DNA from: Acinetobacter silvestris
GTDB taxonomy: Bacteria; Pseudomonadota; Gammaproteobacteria; Pseudomonadales; Moraxellaceae
DNA length: 64,000 nucleotides
Assembly (NCBI RefSeq): GCF_002135235.1
Contig: NZ_NEGB01000007.1
Coordinates: forward strand, 1 to 64,000
Reading direction: 5' to 3'
Shown: positions 34,238-43,906 of the stretch, in pieces
How positions within the stretch are numbered: position 1 is the first letter of the stretch
Layout: each line of letters opens with the position of its first letter
The notes under the pieces: model-generated
Told to the model about the DNA's origin: nothing
What the model saw: only the letters and a program-made list of their open reading frames with translations
Databases searched by the model: none
Translations under genes and position numbers: made by a program

Positions 34238-37200
34238 ATGAACAGTTGGTTGATTATTGGGGTTCTGGCCCTTTATATCTTAGTTTTATTTGTTTGCGCA
34301 TTTTACGGAGAGAAGCACGCGAGTCGCTTAAGTACGCGTGGGCGGATGCTTCTCTTTAGTCTAACACTGGGTGTTTATTGTTCATCTTGGACATTTTATG
34401 GTGCAACAGGTGCCGCTGTTCGGGAAGGTATTCTATTCTTACCGATTTATTTAGGCCCCTTATTATTCGTTGGACTAGGTTATGATATTTGGCGACGTTT
34501 AGGTCGGGTCAGACGACATCATGCCATTTCTTCTATCGCCGACTTTGTAGCTGCACGATACGGCAAAAGTGGCACGCTGGCATCCTTAGTGACCATTCTG
34601 GCTGTCATTGCCATTATTCCTTATTTGGCTTTACAACTGCGGGCAATTGCACTCAGTGCTTCAGTGATGCTACAGCAAAATACGCAAGTGGCTTCAGCCA
34701 CTACCAATGGTGTTTTAGCCCTAACTGCGGTATTGGCCATTTTAGCGATGATGTTTGGTACGCGGCAAATTGCCAATACGGAACAACATGGTGGCTTAAT
34801 GTTAGCCGTCGCATTCGAATCCTTCGTCAAACTTTTTGCCTTACTATGCGTTGCCCTGTTCTTTATCTTTGAATCTCCACAAAATATTATTCAAATTTCG
34901 CATGATGTCAGTAAAAGCTTTCATGATGTGCAACGCTTTGGCGTACCAGAAACATTTTGGGTACAGACCTTATTGGCGGCTTTAGCGATTATTTGCTTAC
35001 CCCGTCAATTTCACGTTGCTGTGGTCGAATTACGTGATGAAAAACATATCCGTGGTGCACGACGTTGGTTTGCTGCTTATTTAGTGTTAACGATTTTTGC
35101 CATTATTCCGATTGCCAGTTGGGCCTTACATGCTGCGCCAGCTTATCTTTCTATTCCAGATGTCGCAGTTTTATCTTTACCGCTGAGTTATAACCAAGAA
35201 TGGCTCACCTTATTGGCCTTCCTCGGTGGCTTCTCCGCATCGACAGGGATGTTATTGGTTTCATCTGTTGCACTTTCCATCATGCTGAGTAATGACTTAA
35301 TCATGCCTGCATTATGGCGCTTCAATTTATTATCACGGCATGATAAACGCTTACCTCAGGTGCTTAAATTTACCCGACGCGTCTGTATTTTGGCGGTGAT
35401 GTTTCTCGGCTTCTTATTTTTTCACTTCTTTAATGATATTGACCAACTTTCGACTTTTGGCCTATTGGCCTTTAGTGCCGTTGCACAGTTTTCACCGGCA
35501 CTCATTGGTGGTTTATATTGGCGCGGTGGCAGTCGACAAGGCGTTTATGCTGGCTTGGTGGTTGGTTTTGCACTATGGACTTATACGCTACTGCTCCCGA
35601 CAATTTTGCGCAGCCTCCCAATAGAATATAGTCAATTTTCTCATCAGTTTTTAAGCTTAGGACCAATGGGCATTACATGGTTACGCCCTGAAGCATTATT
35701 GGGCTTTGAATCCTTTGCACCACTGACGCATGGTGTAACTTGGGCACTCGGTTTAAATATCCTTTTGTTTATTTGGATCTCTAGACTTTACCGTCCAAGC
35801 ATTGCCGAACAAATCCAAGCGGAAAGCTTTTTTTACTACGAAACCAAACCCTTGCCAGCTCAAAACACCTCGACGGATATGAACTATTTGCATCATGACG
35901 TGGCACGCTTAAAAGTGGGGGATTTAATTACATTGGCGAAACGAATTACTGGTGAAGGGCCAACCGTACATGCGTTTCAGCAATTTTGTAATATGAACAA
36001 GGTGGTACTGAATGAAAATAGCAGTGCCAATGGCATGTGGTGGCGCTTTACAGAACAATATCTTGCTGGAACTATTGGTGCAGCATCAGCACGAACCTTA
36101 CTCACCACAGCGATGGTCAATAATGGTTTAGCCTTGGGACAAGTGGCGAATATTCTAGACCAAGCTTCACAATGGCAACGTTTTAATCAAAACCTGATTA
36201 TGACCATGATTGACCATATGACTCAAGGTGTCAGCGTAGTCGATGAAAATATGTGCTTGGTGGCTTGGAATAACCAATATCTTAAACTTTTTGATTATCC
36301 AAAAGATTTAGTTTATGTCGGCTGCCCTATTTCAGATTTAATTCGTTATAACGCTGAACGTGGCGAATGTGGCCCCGGTTCCATTGATGAGCATGTGCGC
36401 AAGCGTATGCATTGGATGAAAGTCGGTAGCGCACATGAATTCGAGCGAATTCGAAAAGATGGTCGCGTCATCCAAATGCGAGGCAATCCAATTGAAGGGG
36501 GTGGTTTTGTCACGACCTTTGCAGATATTACGGCTTTCCGTGAAAATGAAGCCATTCTTGAAGCCCGTGTTTCAGACCGAACCCAACAATTGGCCAATGC
36601 TTTATCTGAGCAACAATTAGCACGTGAGCAAGCGGACCGTGCCAATATGTCAAAAAGTCGTTTTATTGCAGCAGCAAGTCATGACTTATTACAACCAATG
36701 CATGCGGCTCGACTCTTCAGTACCGCACTGGAACAAAGTGTACAATCTGAAGAAGATCGAAAAACACTACAGCAATTGGATCGTGCCTTACATGGTGCGG
36801 AAAGTATGCTCTCTGCTCTCTTAGACATCGCACGTTTAGAAGGTGGCAGCCTACAGCCCAATCGCCAAGCTTATCCGCTACATGACTTACTCCATGATTT
36901 AGAATTGCAATTCAAATCCATTGCTGCACAACGCAATATCCAATTTAAAGTGCATGATGTGAAATTTTGGATTAATACCGATCCACAATGGATTCGTCGT
37001 ATTATTCAAAATTTCGTCAGTAATGCACTACGCTATACCGCCAAAGGTCGCGTTGTTGTTGGTGTATTACGCTCATCTCAACATCCGAATCATATTCGTA
37101 TCGGTGTTTGGGACACAGGTCCAGGCATTGCAGAAGAGCAACGAATTAAATTATTCCAAGAATTCGAGCGTTGCGGTCATACATCGCCATGGGGTGAGCA

Positions 37201-37729
37201 AGGTCTTGGGCTCGGTTTAGCGATTGTGCAACGTATGACTGGTTTATTGGATTATCCCGTCAATGTCTATTCGGAACTGGGGAAAGGTTCATGTTTCATG
37301 ATCGAAGTTCCAATTGTAGAAGCACCCAAAGTCGTTGCGGCACCTGTCCAAGCGGTACCCTTAAAAACCAAAGCCTATAAGGTTTTATGCTTAGATAATG
37401 ATGAAAACATCTTAGATGGAATGTCTACATTGCTGACCAAATGGGGCTATCAAGTTTTTAAAGCCACTGAACCGGAACGCGCACTGCAATTGATTCAACA
37501 AGAAAACATTCAAGTCTGGCTGGTTGATCAACATTTAAATCAGGGGAAAATTGGTTTAGATTTTATTTTAGAGCACCGTCAAGAAAATGTACCGGTAGCA
37601 TTAATTACTGCCGATTCTGATCCTGAATTACCACAGCGTTTGAAAGAATTAAATGTAGTGCTATTAAGGAAACCTTTAAAACCAGCATCATTGCGCTCAT
37701 GGCTATCTGGGTTAAAAATTTCTAAATAA
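34238..37729 (+). CDS. crbS: CrbS-type hybrid sensor histidine kinase with sodium/solute-symporter sensor domain
   Basis: An 1163-residue protein. Residues about 1-510 are a 13-TM SSF module. After a linker, a PAS domain spans about 660-765 (DHMTQGVSVVDENMCLVAWN). HisKA carries the phospho-acceptor His815 (ASHDLLQPMHA), and the HATPase_c domain shows NFVSNALRYT, DTGPGIAEE and GLGLGLAIV. A C-terminal receiver (1045-1163) has phospho-acceptor Asp1097 (VWLVDQHL). This architecture is that of CrbS/MxtR, which with CrbR/ErdR controls the acetate switch in Vibrio and Pseudomonas. Neighbouring crbR, acs, yjcH and actP make the assignment strong. Confidence 0.9.
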   Translation: MNSWLIIGVLALYILVLFVCAFYGEKHASRLSTRGRMLLFSLTLGVYCSSWTFYGATGAAVREGILFLPIYLGPLLFVGLGYDIWRRLGRVRRHHAISSIADFVAARYGKSGTLASLVTILAVIAIIPYLALQLRAIALSASVMLQQNTQVASATTNGVLALTAVLAILAMMFGTRQIANTEQHGGLMLAVAFESFVKLFALLCVALFFIFESPQNIIQISHDVSKSFHDVQRFGVPETFWVQTLLAALAIICLPRQFHVAVVELRDEKHIRGARRWFAAYLVLTIFAIIPIASWALHAAPAYLSIPDVAVLSLPLSYNQEWLTLLAFLGGFSASTGMLLVSSVALSIMLSNDLIMPALWRFNLLSRHDKRLPQVLKFTRRVCILAVMFLGFLFFHFFNDIDQLSTFGLLAFSAVAQFSPALIGGLYWRGGSRQGVYAGLVVGFALWTYTLLLPTILRSLPIEYSQFSHQFLSLGPMGITWLRPEALLGFESFAPLTHGVTWALGLNILLFIWISRLYRPSIAEQIQAESFFYYETKPLPAQNTSTDMNYLHHDVARLKVGDLITLAKRITGEGPTVHAFQQFCNMNKVVLNENSSANGMWWRFTEQYLAGTIGAASARTLLTTAMVNNGLALGQVANILDQASQWQRFNQNLIMTMIDHMTQGVSVVDENMCLVAWNNQYLKLFDYPKDLVYVGCPISDLIRYNAERGECGPGSIDEHVRKRMHWMKVGSAHEFERIRKDGRVIQMRGNPIEGGGFVTTFADITAFRENEAILEARVSDRTQQLANALSEQQLAREQADRANMSKSRFIAAASHDLLQPMHAARLFSTALEQSVQSEEDRKTLQQLDRALHGAESMLSALLDIARLEGGSLQPNRQAYPLHDLLHDLELQFKSIAAQRNIQFKVHDVKFWINTDPQWIRRIIQNFVSNALRYTAKGRVVVGVLRSSQHPNHIRIGVWDTGPGIAEEQRIKLFQEFERCGHTSPWGEQGLGLGLAIVQRMTGLLDYPVNVYSELGKGSCFMIEVPIVEAPKVVAAPVQAVPLKTKAYKVLCLDNDENILDGMSTLLTKWGYQVFKATEPERALQLIQQENIQVWLVDQHLNQGKIGLDFILEHRQENVPVALITADSDPELPQRLKELNVVLLRKPLKPASLRSWLSGLKISK

Positions 37730-37744
37730 TCCATTCTGCGAAAC

Positions 37745-37787
37745 ATAAAAGAAGCGCATGTCTGCAACAGAACATACGCTTTCTTTA
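37745..37787 (+). terminator. Probable terminator of crbS
   Basis: AAAGAAGCG.ATGT and ACAT.CGCTTTCTTT pair with two interruptions around CTGCAACAG and lead into a T-rich end. Confidence 0.5.
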
Positions 37788-38137
37788 TACATAAATTGAC
37801 GTAAAATGCAGTGAAATAGCAATTTATTTCCTCGTTTAGGCAAAAGTTTTCAAGATTGAACTCTTTTCAGCACTTTTAATTGACCAAAAAAATCATCACA
37901 TTGTTTGCTATGGCAAATACAATCAAAATAGAAAGTGCACACTTGTACACTTAGTTACAATTTCATAAGATTTTGTAATTTATATAATTAAATACAAAAA
38001 ATAGCACTATAGAACTTTAGTCGTATTCCTATTGCTTCTTAGATAAATCATAAATAGGTCATTATTGATTCATTTTTAAACGCTCAGGGATGTTGCGATA
38101 AAAATTGAAGCAAAACGATTAAAATGAGGCGCTCAAA
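37788..38137. other. 350-bp gene-free AT-rich interval upstream of the orphan gene
   Basis: No ORF of coding character; presumably the promoter region of the gene at 38138. ATGAGGCGCTCAAA ahead of that ATG contains a ribosome site (GAGG). Confidence 0.45.
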
Positions 38138-38905
38138 ATGAATATTTCAAATACTACCCCTGCATCCAACCATCAATCTCAACAACTACATCGTCAATAT
38201 GGCGTTAATTCAATGTTGCCTGCAATTAATTGGTCAGAGCTTTTTAAAGACAGCAAGCTGAATGCCACTCACCTTCAAGCTTTAGACACGCTTTATCGCA
38301 ATGCTGTTCCTTTAGCACTGCAAGTGTTTGATGAACTCAAATTTGATGTATTTACCCCGACTGCCTACCAACCACAAGGTTTGGGATTATTCGATAAACT
38401 TGCACAGCAAGAAGAAAAACTGATCCAATTACTGGAAACAGAATGCCGCGGTCTAAATGAAGAAGTGCGACATCAGATTTGGAGTATGTTGCTACGTGGT
38501 GGTGCTGTTCTCGTTTTTAAAGCTTGGTTGGGTAAAGTTAAATCTGGCAATAATGAATTGGACATGACCCACTTTGACGAGCTTTCAGATTTATTATTTA
38601 TTAAAACAGCCCCGCAAACGTTAGCCAATCGTTTAGCGGTCAATGTACATGAAAACTATGACCATATTTTCTTAATGTATGGTAATGATATTTTCCTTGA
38701 TCGTTTTAATAGTCTTGAAACTGCTGCACTATTTGTCGATTTAGGCGTTTATGATGCCGCATTTTTGAGCTTAAGAGATGATCGCGTTGCCAACTATTTA
38801 AAAGCAAAAGGTTATGTCACTCAAGAGCAAATTGATGATCTACAATGCGCTTTAAATCCATTGGGTTGTCCTGATTTAATTGCAAAACAAGATTGTTTAG
38901 CTTAA
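38138..38905 (+). CDS. Hypothetical protein embedded in the acetate regulon
   Basis: A 255-residue soluble, mostly helical protein with no signal peptide or membrane segment. The N-terminal ~25 residues are polar and low-complexity (NTTPASNHQSQQLHRQ). Three cysteines are near the C-terminus (LQCALNPLGCPDLIAKQDC). I do not recognise a domain. It lies between crbS and crbR, on the same strand as crbS with a long spacer and its own terminator. It could be a target or accessory factor of the switch, or unrelated; the sequence does not decide. Base composition matches the neighbours, so no sign of transfer. Confidence 0.85.
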   Translation: MNISNTTPASNHQSQQLHRQYGVNSMLPAINWSELFKDSKLNATHLQALDTLYRNAVPLALQVFDELKFDVFTPTAYQPQGLGLFDKLAQQEEKLIQLLETECRGLNEEVRHQIWSMLLRGGAVLVFKAWLGKVKSGNNELDMTHFDELSDLLFIKTAPQTLANRLAVNVHENYDHIFLMYGNDIFLDRFNSLETAALFVDLGVYDAAFLSLRDDRVANYLKAKGYVTQEQIDDLQCALNPLGCPDLIAKQDCLA

Positions 38906-38940
38906 ACGCTGAAAGTTACATTCTGTTAAATTTCAACCAT

Positions 38941-38968
38941 AAAAAAGACCTGAATTCAGGTCTTTTTT
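38941..38968. terminator. Bidirectional terminator between the orphan gene and crbR
   Basis: AAAAAAGACCTGAA and TTCAGGTCTTTTTT form a 14-bp palindromic stem between two convergent genes. Confidence 0.9.
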
Positions 38969-38985
38969 AACATCTGCTATTTTGC

Positions 38986-39636
38986 TTAAACGCGTCTTTC
39001 TTCAATATTCAATGCACTAATGGCCAAAACAGCTTGAGTTCGATTTTGTACACCCAATTTACGGAATATAGCGGTGACATGTGCCTTAATGGTTGCTTCA
39101 GACACATCCAACTCATAAGCAATTTGCTTATTCAACAGACCTTCAGCCACCATCATTAATACACGGAACTGCTGTGGTGTCAGAGATTGAATTCGCTCAG
39201 CCAATGCCGTTTCATCTGCTGCACGCGGATCAAAGTTCATATTAGCAGGTAAATTGGGTGGTAACCAAATATCCCCTTCTAGCACATGACGAATTGCTTC
39301 ACCAATATGGCTCGGATGAGCTGATTTTGGAATATAACCCATTGCACCATGTGCAATTGCACGTTGGATAATCGAGGAATCCTCATGTGCAGAAACCACA
39401 ATAATAGGTAACGAGGGATACTGCGCACGAACGTGAACCAATGCCGAAAAACCAGATGCACCGGGTAAATTCAAATCGAGTAAAACTAAATCTGGTTCAG
39501 GACCATTCTCTAAACGCTCATAAAATTCATTCACTGCTGCAGTTTCATGAATTTGAGCCTGAGGAAAACTATAACGAACCGCTTGAATTAAAGCGTGGCG
39601 AAACAGCGGGTGGTCATCAACGATTAAAATATTCAT
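38986..39636 (-). CDS. crbR: CrbR-type response regulator (NarL/FixJ family)
   Basis: A 216-residue two-domain regulator. The receiver domain (1-120) has the acidic pocket IVDDHP, the phospho-acceptor Asp in LVLLDLNLPG and Lys in YIPKSAHP. A LuxR-type helix-turn-helix covers 145-205 (SLTPQQFRVLMMVAEGLLNKQIAYEL and ATIKAHVTAIFRKLG). It is 258 bp from acs, both leftward, and close to crbS; CrbR/ErdR homologues activate acs and other acetate genes. Partner kinase assignment is by neighbourhood. Confidence 0.92.
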   Translation of the reverse strand: MNILIVDDHPLFRHALIQAVRYSFPQAQIHETAAVNEFYERLENGPEPDLVLLDLNLPGASGFSALVHVRAQYPSLPIIVVSAHEDSSIIQRAIAHGAMGYIPKSAHPSHIGEAIRHVLEGDIWLPPNLPANMNFDPRAADETALAERIQSLTPQQFRVLMMVAEGLLNKQIAYELDVSEATIKAHVTAIFRKLGVQNRTQAVLAISALNIEERRV

Positions 39637-39894
39637 AAGCGAAGCGAGATATCTCTAGCACAGAGTTTGATTCTAACCGCACTATTGCCATTAAGGATAC
39701 GTAAATATTCACGATTTTTTAAATAAAGTACTGGCTTAAACTTTAATTCCCTCTATTTTCTAGGGAATTTATGCAATTTTAGACCAGAACCGCTAGAACG
39801 TGTCTAACGGTATCTAAATTTAATGATATCGATCCAATAAAAATGAGAGATCACTCCCCAAAATTGGTATTGCTAACTTCCCTACATTCCGATG

Positions 39895-41838
39895 CTATGA
39901 ATTTGCCTTCACCTCAATAATCAATTGATCAACAACACTTGGATCTGCCAATGTCGAAGTATCTCCTAAACTGTCTAGTTCATTGGCTGCGATCTTACGT
40001 AAAATCCGGCGCATGATTTTCCCAGAACGCGTCTTGGGTAAGGATGGTGCCCAATAAATGGCATCTGGCGTTGCTACTGGCCCTAACACCTTGCGTACCC
40101 AACCGACCAATTCTTTACGTAATTCTTCTGTTTCAGCTTCACCCGCTTGTAAAGTCACATATACCGCAATGCCTTGACCTTTGATTTCATGTGGCATACC
40201 AACCACCGCAGCCTCAGCGACTTTTTCATGTGCAACCAATGCACTTTCAATTTCAGCAGTACCTAAACGATGCCCAGATACATTCAATACATCATCGACA
40301 CGACCTGTAATCCAGTAATAGCCATCCTTATCACGGCGCGCACCATCTCCAGTAAAATAATTTCCGGGATAGGTTAAGAAAAATGCATCGATAAACCGCG
40401 CTGGATCACCCCAAATGGTTCGCATTTGACCCGGCCATGAATCTTTAATAATTAAATTCCCTTCCGCCTCACCCTCTAATTCATGACCTTCTGCATCAAC
40501 TATTCCTGGCTGTATCCCAAAAAATGGACGCGTCGCCGAACCGGGTTTTAACGCAGTTGCGCCAGGTAATGGTGCAATCAAGATTCCACCTGTTTCCGTT
40601 TGCCACCATGTATCCACAATTGGACAACGACTTTCACCTACAACTGTGTAATACCAATTCCATGCTTCTGGATTAATCGGTTCACCGACTGAACCCAATA
40701 AACGCAAACTACTGCGATCACTTTCGCGTACAAAAGCATCGCCTTCACGCATCATGGCTCGAATCGCTGTCGGTGCTGTATATAGAATCGTAATATTATG
40801 CTTATCTACAATATGCCCAGTACGTGCCCAAGTTGGATACTGGGGAATACCTTCTGACATTACCGTGGTTGTCCCATTAGACAGGGGTCCATACAGCACA
40901 TAGGAATGCCCCGTGATCCAACCGACATCTGCTGTACACCAAAACACATCATCTTGTTTTATATCAAAAACTTCACGAAAAGTGCTATTCACATAGGTGA
41001 GATATCCACCTGTGGTATGTAACACCCCTTTCGGTTTACCCGTCGATCCTGAGGTATAAAGAATGAACAGAGGATCTTCGGCATTCATTGGCTCAGGTGG
41101 ACAAATATCATTTACGCTCATGATTTCCATGTGATACCACAAATCACGACCAGCCTGCATGGAAATAGGATTACCTGTCCGATGAACCACAATCATATTT
41201 TGAACTGAACCAGTACCGGCTAATTTGAGAGCAGCATCTACATTTTCTTTGAGTGGTAGACTTTTACCACCACGCATACCCGAGTCAGCCGTAATGACCA
41301 ATTTAGCTTGACTGTCATCGATACGACTGGCCAGTGAATCTGGGGAAAAACCGCCAAAGACCACACAATGTACAGCACCGATTCGGGTACAGGCCAACAT
41401 CGCAATTGCTGCTTCTGGAATCATTGGCATATATAAAACTACACGATCACCTTTACTGATCCCATTTTTCTTTAAAACATTGGCAAAACGACAGACTTCA
41501 TCATGCAGCGCTTCGAAGGAAATAATTTTATGCCGTGATGGATGATCACCTTCCCAAATAATGGCAGGTTTATGCGGATGTTCTTTTAAGTGACGATCTA
41601 AACAATTACTACTGACATTCAATTGACCATCTGCAAACCATTCAATTTTAAAATTATCTTTATCAAAATTGGTATTTTTAACCTGTGTAAAGGGTTTAAT
41701 CCAATCAAGTTTGTTTGCCGCTTCTGCCCAAAATCCATTTGGATCAGCGATGGATTGTTGATAACGCTCAAAATATTGTTGCTCATTGGTCCGTGCCGTT
41801 TTTGCAAAGACCTCTGGTACTGGATATATTTCTTTCAT
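39895..41838 (-). CDS. acs: Acetyl-CoA synthetase
   Basis: A 647-residue AMP-forming ligase. ANL-superfamily core motifs are present: the A3 P-loop [12 protein letters not shown], the A5 region [10 protein letters not shown], the hinge [12 protein letters not shown] and the acetylatable lysine in [11 protein letters not shown]. It converts acetate, ATP and CoA to acetyl-CoA and is the main scavenging route for low acetate. Ribosome site AAGGATCG precedes the ATG. Likely activated by CrbR. A perfect CATCTCGAGATG palindrome lies 26 bases upstream of the ATG. Confidence 0.98.
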   Translation of the reverse strand: MKEIYPVPEVFAKTARTNEQQYFERYQQSIADPNGFWAEAANKLDWIKPFTQVKNTNFDKDNFKIEWFADGQLNVSSNCLDRHLKEHPHKPAIIWEGDHPSRHKIISFEALHDEVCRFANVLKKNGISKGDRVVLYMPMIPEAAIAMLACTRIGAVHCVVFGGFSPDSLASRIDDSQAKLVITADSGMRGGKSLPLKENVDAALKLAGTGSVQNMIVVHRTGNPISMQAGRDLWYHMEIMSVNDICPPEPMNAEDPLFILYTSGSTGKPKGVLHTTGGYLTYVNSTFREVFDIKQDDVFWCTADVGWITGHSYVLYGPLSNGTTTVMSEGIPQYPTWARTGHIVDKHNITILYTAPTAIRAMMREGDAFVRESDRSSLRLLGSVGEPINPEAWNWYYTVVGESRCPIVDTWWQTETGGILIAPLPGATALKPGSATRPFFGIQPGIVDAEGHELEGEAEGNLIIKDSWPGQMRTIWGDPARFIDAFFLTYPGNYFTGDGARRDKDGYYWITGRVDDVLNVSGHRLGTAEIESALVAHEKVAEAAVVGMPHEIKGQGIAVYVTLQAGEAETEELRKELVGWVRKVLGPVATPDAIYWAPSLPKTRSGKIMRRILRKIAANELDSLGDTSTLADPSVVDQLIIEVKANS

Positions 41839-42205
41839 ATTATCGATCCTTCATGATGTATCTCATCTCGAGATGTATGCTTAAGTTATTGATTTTATTT
41901 CTTGCATAGCTCTAATATCACGATTACGAAAATTGCTGAATAATTGTACTTTTGTCGTAGCCGTTGAGGTCATTCAATCGCTTATATTGAGCCTATGGAT
42001 ATTCGGAATTATTTTAAATGTTGGTCATACTGTTGTTTTTTTAATCTTATATTTTATCTAGAGAGAATCGTAGCCTTTTTTTAGAAATTAACATTTCCTT
42101 ACCGAATTGGCCTATCGCGTGAATGCGAGAGGAAATACATAAGATCATCCTTTATTTCACCAAAAATTCAGGCAAAATAGCGCAACTTTTTTATTGGATA
42201 ACATT
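41839..42205. promoter_or_regulatory. Divergent regulatory region acs / mscS
   Basis: About 365 bases without coding sequence. Near acs, the palindrome CATCTCGAGATG (41864-41875) and flanking direct repeats of GATGTAT are candidate regulator sites. The right half should contain the mscS promoter. Confidence 0.4.
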
Positions 42206-43183
42206 GTGGCTGAAGAAGCAAATACCTTAAGTGAGGTCGCTCAAGGCACCACACAATTGATTCATACTGCAGGTGAAAAAACTGCAAAATCAGTCATTGA
42301 ACACACTGCAAAATATAATGATGCTTATACCACGATTGATAAATTCGTCGATGGATTTTGGGAGCGTATGCCCTATTTATGCATTGCCCTTATCGTGCTC
42401 TTTATTTTTTGGTTACTGTCTAAACTGTTCAAACTTTTTGTCCGTAAAACTCTAGAAAATCGTTCTTATACCCGACAAAATTTAGTCTTGGTGTTGAACC
42501 GTGTCGGTAGTACTTTTATTATTTTCTTTGGTTTCTTAATTGCGATGGTCATTGCAATTCCAGGGTTTACACCAGGCCAATTGATGAGTGCTTTAGGCAT
42601 TGGTTCGGTTGCCATCGGTTTTGCATTCAAAGATATTTTTCAAAATATGCTTTCAGGCATTCTGATCTTGCTCAGTGAACCATTCCAAATTGGTGACAGC
42701 ATTGTTGTTAACAATATGGAAGGTACGGTTGAAGATATTCAAATTCGTGCAACCTTCTTACATTCACCTGATGGTCGTCGTATTGTGATTCCCAATGCCA
42801 CTGTCTATACCAGTGCCGTCACGGTCAATACAGCCTATCAACGTCGTCGTTGTGAGTTTAGCGTCGGGATTGGCTATGAAGATGACATACAGCAAGCCAA
42901 AAAGATTATTCTACAAATTTTAGATAAAGACCAAACTATCTTGAGTCAACCCGGTTTCAGCGTCAATGTCTCCGCTTTGGCTGACTTTTCGATCAACTTA
43001 AAAGTCCAGTGGTGGGTAGACACTACGGAAACCTCAACCTCAGCATCTATCAGTGAAGTTCAGGAACGCGTATTGGAGGCCTTTGCGAAACATGATATTT
43101 CAATTCCATATCCGGTGCAGGAAGTGAAAATGTCTCGTACTGATTCATCTATTGAAGATACTTATTTAACACGTGCTAAATAA
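42206..43183 (+). CDS. MscS-family mechanosensitive channel
   Basis: About 325 residues from the GTG at 42206, which has GGAT seven bases upstream; a TTG at 42194 is an alternative start. Three N-terminal membrane helices are followed by the pore-lining TM3 (LGIGSVAIGFAFKDIFQNMLSGILILLSEPFQIGD) and the soluble beta/alpha-beta vestibule domains. It opens under membrane tension to release solutes during osmotic downshock. The last 18 bases overlap the convergent rsmE gene. Confidence 0.93.
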   Translation: MAEEANTLSEVAQGTTQLIHTAGEKTAKSVIEHTAKYNDAYTTIDKFVDGFWERMPYLCIALIVLFIFWLLSKLFKLFVRKTLENRSYTRQNLVLVLNRVGSTFIIFFGFLIAMVIAIPGFTPGQLMSALGIGSVAIGFAFKDIFQNMLSGILILLSEPFQIGDSIVVNNMEGTVEDIQIRATFLHSPDGRRIVIPNATVYTSAVTVNTAYQRRRCEFSVGIGYEDDIQQAKKIILQILDKDQTILSQPGFSVNVSALADFSINLKVQWWVDTTETSTSASISEVQERVLEAFAKHDISIPYPVQEVKMSRTDSSIEDTYLTRAK

Positions 43184-43879
43184 TCGTCCTAAAACATAAG
43201 GAATTACGGTTTCAGTGCGGATAATGCGGTTGCCTAAGCTTAATGCATGGCAGCCGTTTTTGATGAGCAGGTCAATTTCATAGGGAATAAAACCGCCTTC
43301 TGGGCCAATCACAATACTACAGGGATGATTAATTCCGGATGGCATGCTTTGCTCTACATAAGGATGCGCGACATAAGCGGGTTGCTCTGCTGAAATTAGT
43401 GTGGGTAATATATCTTCAACAAAAGGTTTAAATCGTTTATACACTTCAATTTTAGGTGCAACCGTATCCCCAGCCTGTTCTAGGCCGAGCGTCACATAAT
43501 GTTCAAGCTGCTGTAAAAAGGGAGATTGCCAATAACTTTTATCCACCCGATAACTGTGGATCAATATAATTTTATTTACACCTAAAGTAACACTATCCAT
43601 AATCAGTCGGCGTAAAACCTTGGGCCGAGGTAAGGCCACGATCAATGTGACGGGTAATTTGGTAGGAACTGATTCTTCTTGGATTGGTTTAATTTGGATA
43701 GCGTGCTCTGAAATAGAAACAATTTCAGTTAAATAACGCTTAGCCTCACGAATACCAACTCTTAAAGTATCCCCGACTTGTATATCTACATGTGTTTTTA
43801 AATGCTCAATTTGGCGTTTCGATGTAATAGACCACAACGCGGATTGAGTTTGACGAGCGTCTAAAAGAACAATGTTCAT
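43166..43879 (-). CDS. rsmE: 16S rRNA m3U1498 methyltransferase RsmE
   Basis: A 237-residue SPOUT methyltransferase. An N-terminal PUA-like domain is followed by the trefoil-knot signatures IGPEGGFIPYEID and LSLGNRIIRTETV. It methylates N3 of U1498 in 16S rRNA. It overlaps the mscS 3' end by 18 bases on the opposite strand and follows waaA by 27 bases, so it is probably co-transcribed with waaA. Confidence 0.96.
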   Translation of the reverse strand: MNIVLLDARQTQSALWSITSKRQIEHLKTHVDIQVGDTLRVGIREAKRYLTEIVSISEHAIQIKPIQEESVPTKLPVTLIVALPRPKVLRRLIMDSVTLGVNKIILIHSYRVDKSYWQSPFLQQLEHYVTLGLEQAGDTVAPKIEVYKRFKPFVEDILPTLISAEQPAYVAHPYVEQSMPSGINHPCSIVIGPEGGFIPYEIDLLIKNGCHALSLGNRIIRTETVIPYVLGRLFSTC

Positions 43880-43906
43880 TGCATATATACCAGTTTTTAC
43901 ATTGAA

